A stretch of DNA of 35,308 nucleotides. Origin: a virus. The notes beneath the pieces are model-generated. The model ran no database searches. It was not told the origin of the DNA and saw nothing but the letters and a program-made list of their open reading frames with translations. The DNA is taken from the IMG/VR virus record IMGVR_UViG_3300025897_000032, positions 1 to 35,308 of that record. One strand, written 5' to 3'. Both the position numbers and the translations under genes were made by a program. This document shows positions 24,047 to 31,348 of this stretch, piece after piece. Numbering within the stretch: the first letter of the stretch is position 1; each line of letters opens with the position of its first letter.

Positions 24047-25014
24047 TACATTGGGGTATGGTTGGTAACAGCCACGATGCTAGTTTAGCAGTATTTAATG
24101 ATAAAGAGTTACTATGGGCAAGTCTTGCAAAAGATTTTTCTAAGGTTCCTAATGACCCTGACTTTAGTCAAATGCAAATTGACATTGCAATACAAAGTTT
24201 TGGTCCACCCTCGGCAGTTCAATGGTACGAAAGACCAGGCCTTAAAACACTACGTCAGTGGAGAGCAGGACAGGGTTGGCTTTGGAGAGAAAATAATATA
24301 CGTAGTTATTTAGAACGTTGGAACATTGATGTACCTATTACATATACCCAACATCATCTATCTCATGCAGCCTATGCTTACTATACACAACCACATGACG
24401 ACTGTGCTGTAATTTGTTTAGATAGCATTGGAGAATTTGAGACCCTAACAGTATGGCACGGTAAAGACAACAAACTTAAGAAGATACATAGCCAAGGGTA
24501 CCCACATAGCCTTGGATTATTTTATAGTGCTATGACACAGCGTATAGGCCTAGTACCTAACAGAGACGAATACTTAGTTACTGAATGGGCAAAGAAAGGT
24601 CGAGCCCATAAACTTATGCATTTGATGTTAGAAGAAATTATTAAGGTTAATCAAGAATCAAGTAACCCCAGTATACGTATGAGAGAAAATTTACACAGGG
24701 GCTGTATGTGGTGGCAACCTAAATTAACATCAAAACAAGATATGTATGATATAGCTGCTGCTACCCAATCTGTATTTGAGTACTGTGTAAAGATATTAAG
24801 TAACTACGCTCATTATAAAACTAATCGCGGTTCGGCTATTGCATTTGCAGGAGGTGGGGCTCTAAATAAAAAGGCTATGGACCAAGTGCGACAGGATTGG
24901 GAAAACGTATGGGTACCACCTAACCCAGGTGATCCAGGTAGTTGCATTGGTGCAGTACTAGCACAAACAAAAACCAAAATAACACTTGACAAACAATGGT
25001 ATAAGGCTATATAA
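24043..25014 (+). CDS. Carbamoyltransferase, NodU/TobZ family, Kae1-like domain only
   Basis: This 323-residue protein starts at ATG 24043, sharing ATGA with the previous gene. It matches the N-terminal Kae1-like domain of the NodU/TobZ family: NSHDASLAVF (9-18), QHHLSHAAYAYY (103-114) with metal-binding His, CLDSIGEFETLTVW (125-138), and AGGGALNKKAMD (269-280) with VPPNPGDPGSCIGA (291-304). Family members usually have a further YrdC-like C-terminal domain, which makes carbamoyl-adenylate; here the protein stops after the Kae1-like part. It may need a host partner or use another donor. Confidence 0.75.
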   Translation: MIHWGMVGNSHDASLAVFNDKELLWASLAKDFSKVPNDPDFSQMQIDIAIQSFGPPSAVQWYERPGLKTLRQWRAGQGWLWRENNIRSYLERWNIDVPITYTQHHLSHAAYAYYTQPHDDCAVICLDSIGEFETLTVWHGKDNKLKKIHSQGYPHSLGLFYSAMTQRIGLVPNRDEYLVTEWAKKGRAHKLMHLMLEEIIKVNQESSNPSIRMRENLHRGCMWWQPKLTSKQDMYDIAAATQSVFEYCVKILSNYAHYKTNRGSAIAFAGGGALNKKAMDQVRQDWENVWVPPNPGDPGSCIGAVLAQTKTKITLDKQWYKAI

Positions 25015-25015
25015 T
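24986..25015 (+). promoter_or_regulatory. Sigma70-type promoter for gp41, leaderless start
   Basis: TTGACA (24986-24991), 18 bp, TATAAT (25010-25015), then 6 nt to ATG 25022. It lies in the 3' end of the carbamoyltransferase gene; the -10 box spans its stop codon. Confidence 0.7.
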
Positions 25016-25021
25016 AAACAC

Positions 25022-26446
25022 ATGGCAACTAGACAGAATACAGACTACGGGTATGATATACAAAAAGTATATTTAGAAATGATGATGACAGATGCAGAGA
25101 CATTTGTAAGATGTCAGAGTGTGTTTGATCCAACAGCGTTTGATAGACGTTTAGAAAAAACAGCAACATTTTTAAACGACTATGTAAGTGAACATAATGC
25201 GTTGCCTACATTTGAAATTATAAATGCGGCTACCCAAGGTAATTTAAAAGACCCTGGGCAATTAGCTGACAATCATTATGACTGGTTGTTATTAGAGTTT
25301 GAAACATTTAGCAGACACAAAGCATTAGAGAAGGCAATACTTAAAGGTGCAGACTTACTTGAAAGTGGAGACTATGGCCCTGTTGAAGATCTAGTTAAGA
25401 AGGCTGTACAAATTGGTTTACAAAAAGACTTGGGTACAAATTATTTTGATAACCCTAGAAAACGTTTAGAAGCAATCAAAGACAATAACGGACAGGTAAG
25501 CACAGGGTGGGCCATACTAGATAAGAAATTATTTGGTGGGTTCAACAGAGGAGAGCTTAATATATTTGCAGGCGGTTCGGGTGCAGGTAAGAGTTTGTTC
25601 TTAGCAAACTTGGGTGTGAACTTTGCACAAAAGGGTATGAATGTATTGTACTTGACTTTAGAGCTTTCAGAGAACTTAGTTAGTATGCGTGTTGACAGTA
25701 TGGTAACAGAAATTAGCACTCGTGATATATTTAAGAACATCGACGATGTTGAAATGAAAGTTAAGATGATAGGTAAAAAGTCAGGCGCATTTCAAGTTAA
25801 GTATATGCCAAGTGGTAAGACACCTAATGACATACGTAGTTATATTAAAGAGTATGAAATTAAAACAGGCAAGAAGATTGATGTACTGTTGATTGATTAC
25901 TTAGACTTGCTTATGCCCAATGGTGCAAAGGTCAGTGCAGAGAACTTGTTTATCAAAGACAAGTACGTATCAGAAGAACTACGTAACCTAGCAATGGAAT
26001 TACAAACAGTATTTGTAACAGCGGCACAGTTGAACAGAGGTGCTGTTGAAGAAATTGAATTTGATCATTCGCACATCAGTGGCGGACTTAGTAAGATACA
26101 AACTGCTGACAACGTGTTTGGTATCTTTACAAGTAGAGCAATGCGTGAGCGTGGACGTTATCAAATACAGTTAATGAAGACACGTTCATCAAGTGGTGTA
26201 GGATCAAAGATTGATCTTGGATTTGATATTGATACCCTGCGTATATTTGATCTTGATGAAGATGAAGAAGATAGCTATCAGTCAAGCTCAGGTAGTTCAA
26301 CTATTATGGACAACTTAAAACGTAGTAGCAATACACCAACAGAACCTAGAGAAGATCCAACAGAAGGAACTAGTGTTGGAAAGGTACGAGCTGAAACAGA
26401 CAGTACAAAGCTAAGACAGTTTTTAAATAATTTAGGAGATGAATAA
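25022..26446 (+). CDS. 41: Replicative DNA helicase (gp41-like, DnaB family)
   Basis: This 474-residue hexameric helicase unwinds the replication fork and carries gp61. Length equals T4 gp41 (475). Residues 1-135 are the helical N-terminal domain; the RecA-like core has Walker A GGSGAGKS at 184-191, Walker B in DVLLIDYLDLL and the DnaB-type AAQLNRGAVEE and HISGGLSKIQTADNVFGIF segments. The acidic and Ser-rich tail resembles the T4 protein. An in-frame ATG further upstream would lie inside the previous gene and its promoter, so I start at 25022. Confidence 0.93.
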   Translation: MATRQNTDYGYDIQKVYLEMMMTDAETFVRCQSVFDPTAFDRRLEKTATFLNDYVSEHNALPTFEIINAATQGNLKDPGQLADNHYDWLLLEFETFSRHKALEKAILKGADLLESGDYGPVEDLVKKAVQIGLQKDLGTNYFDNPRKRLEAIKDNNGQVSTGWAILDKKLFGGFNRGELNIFAGGSGAGKSLFLANLGVNFAQKGMNVLYLTLELSENLVSMRVDSMVTEISTRDIFKNIDDVEMKVKMIGKKSGAFQVKYMPSGKTPNDIRSYIKEYEIKTGKKIDVLLIDYLDLLMPNGAKVSAENLFIKDKYVSEELRNLAMELQTVFVTAAQLNRGAVEEIEFDHSHISGGLSKIQTADNVFGIFTSRAMRERGRYQIQLMKTRSSSGVGSKIDLGFDIDTLRIFDLDEDEEDSYQSSSGSSTIMDNLKRSSNTPTEPREDPTEGTSVGKVRAETDSTKLRQFLNNLGDE

Positions 26447-26977
26447 TTGATTCAACAATTAACTAACCCTTGCACACAAAATTATCAACAGTTTCAAAAT
26501 ATAATATTTGAGCCTGACATGACATGGACTTATCATGATCCTATGAGCTTTCCGGGAGAAGATCGAGATAAAGAATTACCGTACTACAGTCATATGATTA
26601 TGAAGAGACCTGTACCAGGTCAAGCATATAGTACAATTACTAGTCACTTGTTTGAGTTATCTTATAATGTAATAGAAGAAATACTACAAGCAAACAATAT
26701 ACAATTGAATACAATATATAGAATAAATTTAAATTCAACAACCAACGGAGAATTAAAACAATCAAGTTGGCATAAAGACCTAAGTTTCCCCCACAACAAT
26801 TTATTAGTGTACATGAATAAGTTTGACAGTGGTGCAACTATGGTTAGGGACAAAGATAATCAAAAAAGTTTTGAACCTAAACCTAATGATGCAATTATAT
26901 TCGACGGTGATTTAGATCATTGTCATCTAACACCAACATCAGGCAGAAGGATAACCCTAGTGGTTAATTATCTATAA
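26447..26977 (+). CDS. 2OG-Fe(II) oxygenase
   Basis: This 176-residue protein has the non-haem iron dioxygenase signature: His109-x-Asp111 in SWHKDLSFPHN, a distal His at 158 or 160 in GDLDHCHLTP, and Arg167-168 in SGRRITLVVNYL that would bind 2-oxoglutarate. It hydroxylates an unknown protein, nucleic acid or small substrate. The start is TTG 26447, directly after the gp41 stop, with GGAG about 10 nt upstream; the next ATG would remove a quarter of the N-terminal half. These enzymes are abundant in marine T4-like phages. Confidence 0.78.
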   Translation: MIQQLTNPCTQNYQQFQNIIFEPDMTWTYHDPMSFPGEDRDKELPYYSHMIMKRPVPGQAYSTITSHLFELSYNVIEEILQANNIQLNTIYRINLNSTTNGELKQSSWHKDLSFPHNNLLVYMNKFDSGATMVRDKDNQKSFEPKPNDAIIFDGDLDHCHLTPTSGRRITLVVNYL

Positions 26978-27786
26978 TGGCAATAGAATTAAAAAATCAT
27001 ACACCTAGTTTGTACGTGTTTGGTGATAGCTTTAGTGTAGTTGGCCCTACAAAGAATAGAACACCTAATCCTATTATTCCAGACTGGCAGTGGAATGTTA
27101 GTTTAGCTAAACGCCTCGGAATGGATCTACAACCAATTGCAGAGTTTGGCACTTCAAACGATTGGATACTGCTTATGGTAACTCAACGATTGCATGAGTT
27201 TAAGTCAGGTGACGTTGTGATTGTACAAACAACTGAAGCACAACGCTATTGGTTCTTTGAAGATAATCCTTCTATAAGTAACGTCGGTAGTGGTGATGAT
27301 ATGAGTAATGAAGGCATCAGCACAGAACAACAAACAGCAATTAAAATGTATTGGAAACATCTGCACACCAACGACAAAGACCAACTTAGACACGAAGCAA
27401 ACTATGCATATCTCAACACACTAAAATGGCTATGCTCTAACATAGGTGTTAAACTAATTATACTGCCTGGCTTTAGTTTGCCTAATCTTTTTCCTATTGC
27501 AGGACCAGCCATTAACGGCACACTACAAACAGTAAGTTCAGGAGAGTTTGTTGATAAACGTGCAGGCGAAGAATGGTACTCTAGACCTAACACACCAGAT
27601 CAAAGACTCAATCATCTAAGTCAACACAATCATAAAATTATCAGTGAACGCTTGTTTGATCACATCAAGCAAGACAAAGACCTAGACTTTACCACAGGTT
27701 ACCTACAAAAATATTTAAGTGTAGCTACACAGAAAACAGAACAACTTAACCCTGAACCAATTCAGCATACCATGCTAGGAGAATAA
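26977..27786 (+). CDS. SGNH-hydrolase-like protein, copy 1
   Basis: This 269-residue protein has the block I motif VFGDSFS (14-20) with the probable nucleophile Ser18, and a late DQRLNHLS (about 208-215) that could give the Asp and His of the triad. SGNH enzymes remove acyl groups from sugars or lipids. The middle contains FGTSNDWIL, possibly the block with Asn. It is followed at 2 bp by a paralogue of the same length, so this is a tandem duplication. Possible role: trimming host surface glycans or as a virion enzyme. Confidence 0.65.
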   Translation: MAIELKNHTPSLYVFGDSFSVVGPTKNRTPNPIIPDWQWNVSLAKRLGMDLQPIAEFGTSNDWILLMVTQRLHEFKSGDVVIVQTTEAQRYWFFEDNPSISNVGSGDDMSNEGISTEQQTAIKMYWKHLHTNDKDQLRHEANYAYLNTLKWLCSNIGVKLIILPGFSLPNLFPIAGPAINGTLQTVSSGEFVDKRAGEEWYSRPNTPDQRLNHLSQHNHKIISERLFDHIKQDKDLDFTTGYLQKYLSVATQKTEQLNPEPIQHTMLGE

Positions 27787-27788
27787 CA

Positions 27789-28601
27789 ATGGCAATAGAA
27801 CTACAGAATCATACACCTAGTTTGTATTTGTTTGGAGATAGTTTTAGTGTACCTAGTACAGCAGTAGCAGGCAGTGACAGTTGGGTAGACTGGCAATGGT
27901 CAGTACAGCTGAGTGATCTAATGGGACTTGAGCTAAAGGCACTAGCAGAGTTTGGTGTATCAAACGAATGGATCATATCACGGTTCAACTTCTTTTTAGA
28001 TCAATACAAATCAGGCGATCATATAATTATACAAACCACAGAGAGCAGTCGCTACTGGTACTTTCAAGACAAGCCGTGGGTAAGCAATCCTTTTGGACTT
28101 GTTGATGATCTAGTAGGAGAGAAGATACTAACGCCTAAAGAAAACGATGCTATGCGAGCATACATCAACTACATACACACAGATGAAAAAGACTGGCAAC
28201 GTCAACAGATGATGTACGCATATCTCAACACCATGCGTTGGGCATTAGGTAATCACGGTATACAAGTACACATACTACCTGGCTTTGATCAACCACAACA
28301 GTTTCCTATAGCAGTTAACGGTGGAGAAATACAAGGCTGTTTACAACACGTAAGTAAAAATGAATTCATATCACATGAGCACGGCGAAGCATGGTATGCT
28401 CAACCTAACACTCCTGATCAAAGACTAAACCATTTGAGTCGAGACAATCATGATCTATTGGCCAAACGTTTGTACGATCACTTCAATGGCGAGTCAATTA
28501 ACTTTATAAATGAAAAGGAATGGCTGTCAGGTTATCTAAGCATAGAAACACAACGAGCTGATCAACTTAGCATCACACCAATTAAACACAACACAAAGTA
28601 A
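27789..28601 (+). CDS. SGNH-hydrolase-like protein, copy 2
   Basis: This 270-residue paralogue of the preceding protein keeps MAIELQNHTPSLYLFGDSFS at its start, EFGVSNEWII, IIQTTESSRYWYF and NTPDQRLNHLSRDNH near the end, so all candidate catalytic residues are conserved in both copies. DNA around the starts is also clearly alike, consistent with a fairly recent duplication. Its last 40 bp overlap the convergent minus-strand gene. Two active copies suggest different substrates or dose need. Confidence 0.65.
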   Translation: MAIELQNHTPSLYLFGDSFSVPSTAVAGSDSWVDWQWSVQLSDLMGLELKALAEFGVSNEWIISRFNFFLDQYKSGDHIIIQTTESSRYWYFQDKPWVSNPFGLVDDLVGEKILTPKENDAMRAYINYIHTDEKDWQRQQMMYAYLNTMRWALGNHGIQVHILPGFDQPQQFPIAVNGGEIQGCLQHVSKNEFISHEHGEAWYAQPNTPDQRLNHLSRDNHDLLAKRLYDHFNGESINFINEKEWLSGYLSIETQRADQLSITPIKHNTK

Positions 28602-28918
28602 GTAGTAAAGTGTAGACTTTGGTCTACACATTGTATAAACCAATAGGAATGCCTGCGGTTGGTTGTTGTTATATTCCATCGATTTTGTATAACATGTTTA
28701 GCATAATCAATATGCCAATGCAATATAAAATCAATACTAGCTAGTATAAAAGCCACATCAAAAGAAAAGAAAACGCAAGCTATTACAAGAGTAGCACCGC
28801 CATGTTCTAGGTAGTGCAACCACCCTCCAAAGTATTCACGTTTGTTTAGGGAGTGAAAGCTCTGTAGATAAAGATCTACAAATGCATGTTTGATTGTGAG
28901 TAAAAAAAGAATTTCCAT
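28562..28918 (-). CDS. DUF3307-like membrane protein
   Basis: This 118-residue protein has four hydrophobic segments and DUF3307-type residues: LLTIKHAFVDLYLQSFHSLN at the start, then YFGGWLHYLEHGGATLVIAC, ASIDFILHWHIDYAKH and SYWFIQCVDQSLHFTTYF. The family is of unknown function and found in phages and bacteria. It converges with the second SGNH-like gene and overlaps it by 40 bp. A perfect palindrome lies upstream of its start. Confidence 0.75.
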   Translation of the reverse strand: MEILFLLTIKHAFVDLYLQSFHSLNKREYFGGWLHYLEHGGATLVIACVFFSFDVAFILASIDFILHWHIDYAKHVIQNRWNITTTNRRHSYWFIQCVDQSLHFTTYFVLCLIGVMLS

Positions 28919-28931
28919 ACGTATACTTATC

Positions 28932-28939
28932 TATAAATA
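28932..28939 (+). promoter_or_regulatory. Candidate late promoter TATAAATA
   Basis: An exact match to the T4 late box, on the plus strand, upstream of a small unassigned reading frame and several hairpins. It could drive a short mRNA or a non-coding RNA of about 250 nt ending near the hairpin at 29151. Confidence 0.45.
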
Positions 28940-29086
28940 TACACAGCAGAGTTCAAACAGTTTGAATTACCCTCACAAGATGTAGTGTGTACACAACAAG
29001 GACAATGTGGTTGCATGGGCCTAGCCAGAGCCGCAAAGCGGTTAACGCAGAAAAAGCACGAAGTGTTAGCGATAGCTAACAGTTAA
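28937..29086 (+). CDS. Possible small protein without a standard start codon
   Basis: The frame runs from the stop at 28934 to TAA 29084 and reads like a real protein: YTAEFKQFELPSQDVVCTQQ, then GQCGCMGLARAAKRLTQKKH and EVLAIANS. Three Cys lie in the centre. No ATG occurs in the first part; possible starts are ATA 28937, GTG 28985 or ATG 29015 (23 residues). It may use a non-standard start, or be the remnant of a gene that lost its start. The late box TATAAATA overlaps its beginning. Confidence 0.35.
   Translation: MYTAEFKQFELPSQDVVCTQQGQCGCMGLARAAKRLTQKKHEVLAIANS
28952..28966. promoter_or_regulatory. Perfect palindrome, candidate operator
   Basis: TTCAAA-CAG-TTTGAA, a 6-bp perfect inverted repeat with a 3-bp centre, lies 34 bp upstream of the minus-strand membrane-protein gene. 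On the minus strand TTGAAC overlaps it, followed 17 bp later by TAGATA, which could be that gene's promoter. It also lies just after the plus-strand late box. Confidence 0.35.
29064..29081 (+). repeat. Small hairpin TGTTAGC-GATA-GCTAACA
   Basis: A perfect 7-bp stem with a GATA tetraloop, near the end of the small reading frame that stops at 29084. No T-run follows. Confidence 0.4.
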
Positions 29087-29150
29087 GCAAAAATTTTAAC
29101 ACAGTATAGTTGGCGCATGCACACATATACAAACAGTTTCTACTAAACCT

Positions 29151-29194
29151 ATACGACACGCCCCTAGCATAGCCCTACAAATAGTCTGTCGTAT
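29151..29194 (+). terminator. Hairpin with T-rich tail, possible terminator
   Basis: ATACGACA (29151-29158) pairs perfectly with TGTCGTAT (29187-29194) across a 28-nt loop, followed by TGATTGTTGTTTTAAT. The long loop makes it a weak terminator; it could end a transcript from the late box at 28932, or lie at the end of the convergent minus-strand gene. Confidence 0.35.
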
Positions 29195-29205
29195 TGATTG
29201 TTGTT

Positions 29206-29460
29206 TTAATGGCAGTTTAGATTAGTTTGTTCAACTGTATATTCACTATTACTACTGAGATACAAACATGCATATGTGTAGTCCCTTGAGTTCTCAAACG
29301 TAATACGGTTCGCACTACTTTGTGTACAGTATATCCCACGTGCACCTAACTCTAAACAACATGCAAATGTTATGTCATCTTGGTACTGTTCATGTGGATA
29401 GTACTCACGGTGATCGCTTGTAGGTGTAAAGTTAAGTTGTAGTGTGTACAGTTGATACAT
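29206..29460 (-). CDS. Small protein, function unknown
   Basis: This 84-residue protein has GAGAGACA just before its ATG and codon use like its neighbours. It is polar with five Cys, including FACCLELGARGIYC, and Tyr-rich ends (MYQLYTLQLNF, YTYACLYLSSNSEYTV). I do not recognise it. There is no overlapping credible frame on the other strand. Confidence 0.5.
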   Translation of the reverse strand: MYQLYTLQLNFTPTSDHREYYPHEQYQDDITFACCLELGARGIYCTQSSANRITFENSRDYTYACLYLSSNSEYTVEQTNLNCH

Positions 29461-29622
29461 AGTGTCTCTCTTACATATTTAACTGTTATACAGCAAAGTG
29501 AACTATTTTTGTTAGAACTGCTCAAAGTCTGTACACACTACTAGCAAATGATTAATGATTCCTCATTGCTATTGTATATAATTATCCATAACCCTGTATA
29601 TACTGCTTATAATGCACTAAAT

Positions 29623-29826
29623 ATGACAATGTTAGAGATAGTGTGGATATTGACGCTTAGTGTATGTGACACTAAAGGCTGTATAAGTCAAACGATAGAT
29701 GAGTTCCCTACACAAGAAATGTGTTTAATACAGCAATGGGAACATGAAGCTATGCCTGTGGATCCTAATCCACGTTGGAGTCGCATTGAATACAAGTGCG
29801 GGGTTAAGAACGGGTTAGGTGTGTGA
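29623..29826 (+). CDS. Small Cys-containing protein with hydrophobic N-terminus
   Basis: This protein of 67 residues starts at ATG 29623 (or 29629); an upstream ATG 29548 would add 25 residues. The N-terminus MTMLEIVWILTLSVC is hydrophobic like a signal or anchor sequence, and four Cys (about residues 15, 20, 34 and 59) could form disulphides outside the cytoplasm. CTAAATA just upstream resembles a late box. It shares GTGA with the next small frame. Confidence 0.55.
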   Translation: MTMLEIVWILTLSVCDTKGCISQTIDEFPTQEMCLIQQWEHEAMPVDPNPRWSRIEYKCGVKNGLGV

Positions 29827-29948
29827 GAGGCGTGTGTGCATTACTGTGTGTGAGTGTGTTGTATCAATTCTTTATGAGTGAGGAAGAATGGGTACGCAGT
29901 CGTGCGAGAGGACGACCAAAGACTGAAGTAACACACGTAGCGGACTAG
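29823..29948 (+). CDS. 41-residue protein with AT-hook-like motif
   Basis: It begins at GTG 29823, overlapping the preceding stop as GTGA, or at ATG 29874 (24 residues). The GTG version has a hydrophobic start (GVCALLCVSVLYQFF), then SEEEWVRSRARGRPKTEVTH. RGRPK is the core of an AT-hook, a minor-groove DNA-binding motif. The same basic segment may also be just a charged tail. The coding evidence is the stop-start overlap and the open frame only. Confidence 0.4.
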   Translation: MRGVCALLCVSVLYQFFMSEEEWVRSRARGRPKTEVTHVAD

Positions 29949-29969
29949 CCCGAAATGGGTTTTTAGTCC
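29942..29969. repeat. Hairpin at the end of the plus-strand small-gene pair
   Basis: GGACTA (29942-29947) pairs with TAGTCC (29964-29969), and inner CCC/GGG pairs extend it across the loop GAAAT. An A-run, not a T-run, follows on the plus strand, so it is not a classic terminator. It overlaps the stop codon of the 41-residue frame. Beyond it, up to 30207, I see no gene. Confidence 0.4.
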
Positions 29970-30020
29970 AAAAAAAATGCCGCGTATTTTTTTCTAGGGA
30001 AGTACTTACAGAAGTTGGTT

Positions 30021-30047
30021 GGTGATTCTAACTCACCCCATTTTTTT
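30021..30047 (+). terminator. Weak rho-independent terminator for plus-strand genes
   Basis: GGTGA (30021-30025), loop TTCTAAC, TCACC (30033-30037), then CCCA and seven T (30041-30047). A short stem but a good T-run; it would end transcripts from the small genes at 29623-29948. Confidence 0.5.
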
Positions 30048-30151
30048 GACTAAGCACCAAATTATCATTAAGCTTCAAATGCTTATATAGCCCCGAGACC
30101 CATATAACCCCGACCCCTCGAGAAATATTTTTTTTTATTTTAGAAAAGAAA

Positions 30152-30177
30152 AAAGGCAAACATTTCTGCTTGCCTTT
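30152..30177 (-). terminator. Rho-independent terminator of the minus-strand block
   Basis: AAAGGCAA (30152-30159) pairs with TTGCCTTT (30170-30177) over a 10-nt loop. Read on the minus strand, a run of T and C (TTTTTTCTTTTC) follows, so it should end transcription after the gene at 30208. Confidence 0.75.
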
Positions 30178-30207
30178 GTCTCAGTTTATTATTATTTGAT
30201 TAGTCTG

Positions 30208-30435
30208 CTATAGTTTAGCTGACATGTCGTCTACAGCGTTCTCTGTAGCTAGTGTGCTCTTCCATGTACCTACAATACCACGCCATATCATATAGCCGCC
30301 CCACGGTACTGTTAGGAACACTAATGCCGGGATAGTAAACAATGCAATGAGTGAACCTAGTATAGCAATGCCTAAGCCAATGCCCATGTTCTCTTCTGCT
30401 TGCTTCTTAATGTCTGTCTTAGTTGTTACGTTCAT
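30208..30435 (-). CDS. Small membrane protein
   Basis: This 75-residue protein has two membrane segments (about 18-36, GIGLGIAILGSLIALFTIPA, and 38-52, VFLTVPWGGYMIWRG), with polar ends. An AGGAGGG site lies 8 nt upstream of the ATG. It has no cassette promoter and is 32 bp downstream of the next gene, so it is probably the last gene of that transcript. Function unknown. Confidence 0.7.
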   Translation of the reverse strand: MNVTTKTDIKKQAEENMGIGLGIAILGSLIALFTIPALVFLTVPWGGYMIWRGIVGTWKSTLATENAVDDMSAKL

Positions 30436-30467
30436 AATAATAACCCTCCTAGGTTGTTGTGTTGTTA

Positions 30468-30848
30468 TTAGTCTGCTCTACTGCCTACGCCTGCAGTAAT
30501 GCCATAGCTCTGTAGCACACTTGCATAAGCACCACACGCTGCTTCTTTAACGTCCATGCTCTGTCCGTTGTAGCCGCCTGCGTTCCACAGCTGGTAGCTC
30601 TTGCCTGTCCAGTCTTTACGGAAGCCCATAGCTTCTAGCACAGCTCTCTCCTGCTTGCCTAGCCTAGTGTTGCCCTTGTGCTCGGGTGTAACCTGTACCC
30701 AACCAAAGCCACAGTACATAGGCTCGCCATAAGCATTGCCTCCTGTAGTCTCTTTCCACTTAGCTAGGAACACATCCTTAGCAATGTTAGCGGCGTTGGT
30801 AGCCTGTTCAGCTACTGTGTTTGCATCAATGTTTAATAGTGTTGTCAT
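30468..30848 (-). CDS. Phage protein, function unknown
   Basis: This 126-residue protein has a helical start (NTVAEQATNAANIAKDVFLA) and a conserved-looking centre: CGFGWVQVTPEHKGNTRLGK, LEAMGFRKDWTGKSYQLWN. The pattern GFGWVxV...GNTxxGK...R recurs in unassigned phage proteins I know, but no function is established. It has its own cassette promoter and the GCGAGGGCAAT ribosome site. Confidence 0.75.
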   Translation of the reverse strand: MTTLLNIDANTVAEQATNAANIAKDVFLAKWKETTGGNAYGEPMYCGFGWVQVTPEHKGNTRLGKQERAVLEAMGFRKDWTGKSYQLWNAGGYNGQSMDVKEAACGAYASVLQSYGITAGVGSRAD

Positions 30849-30879
30849 ATTGCCCTCGCTTTGTTTAGTTTATAGTAAT

Positions 30880-30924
30880 ACTATACAGCAATTAAGGGTT
30901 GCTGTCAACCTTTATTTTACCAAT
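30880..30924 (-). promoter_or_regulatory. Cassette promoter P1
   Basis: On the minus strand: TTGACA, 17 bp, TATAGT, preceded by TTGGTAAAATAAAGG. The leader ends AAAGCGAGGGCAAT-ATG. One of eight similar cassettes. Confidence 0.85.
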
Positions 30925-31253
30925 TAAGTTGTGTATCGTTCGCCTGTTACGATGTTGACCATGTCTACTCCTGCACCCATAGCCGCTCTAGCTTCCCAAC
31001 GTTCTTCTCTAATCTGCTCTGCTGATCTATTCAGCTGTGCTGTTCTGTACTCTGCTAGGAATGCTGTGGTGTGGATGTCTCTTGCTACAGCCGTTCTTGT
31101 GACAGTAGTTTGATCTACTAGGCCTGCATCCTTGAGCTCTTGCATAGCATCTGCCATAAGCGGACGAAACTCTCCGTCTGCCATTAACCAACCACATGCT
31201 CCGTCCTTTGTGTGGACTTCGCCTGCGTTCCATTTGTCTATCATATAACTCAT
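30924..31253 (-). CDS. Small protein, function unknown
   Basis: This 109-residue, mainly helical protein (MSYMIDKWNAGEVHTKDGAC, PLMADAMQELKDAGLVDQTT, QLNRSAEQIREERWEARAAM) has no known motif. It starts at ATG 31253, 2 nt after GAGGGCAATAC of its cassette leader; upstream in-frame starts would lie in the promoter. Its stop lies at the edge of the P1 promoter element. Probably an early accessory protein. Confidence 0.7.
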   Translation of the reverse strand: MSYMIDKWNAGEVHTKDGACGWLMADGEFRPLMADAMQELKDAGLVDQTTVTRTAVARDIHTTAFLAEYRTAQLNRSAEQIREERWEARAAMGAGVDMVNIVTGERYTT

Positions 31254-31283
31254 GTATTGCCCTCGCTTTGTTATTATACTTAC

Positions 31284-31328
31284 AGTATACAGTCAAACGT
31301 TGTGTAGGTCAACCTTTATTTTACCAAA
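31284..31328 (-). promoter_or_regulatory. Cassette promoter P2
   Basis: TTGACC, 17 bp, TATACT, preceded by TTTTGGTAAAATAAAGG on the minus strand. The -10 box lies in a palindrome TATACT-GTA-AGTATA, also seen at P5, that may be an operator. Leader ends GCGAGGGCAATAC-ATG. Confidence 0.85.
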
Positions 31329-31348
31329 ATGTGAAAATAAAAAAGGGT

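Noticed and set aside
23485-24075. 196-residue minus-strand frame opposite the QueC-like gene
   Set aside because: The plus strand carries clear PP-loop and cysteine motifs; the minus frame is Ser/Leu-rich shadow sequence.
30152-30177. Terminator read on the plus strand
   Set aside because: The T-run follows the stem only in minus orientation; on the plus strand GTCTCAG follows.
31027-31296. 89-residue minus-strand frame starting MTVYCKYNN
   Set aside because: Its start lies in the -10 box of cassette promoter P2 and it is out of frame with the supported gene at 30924-31253.
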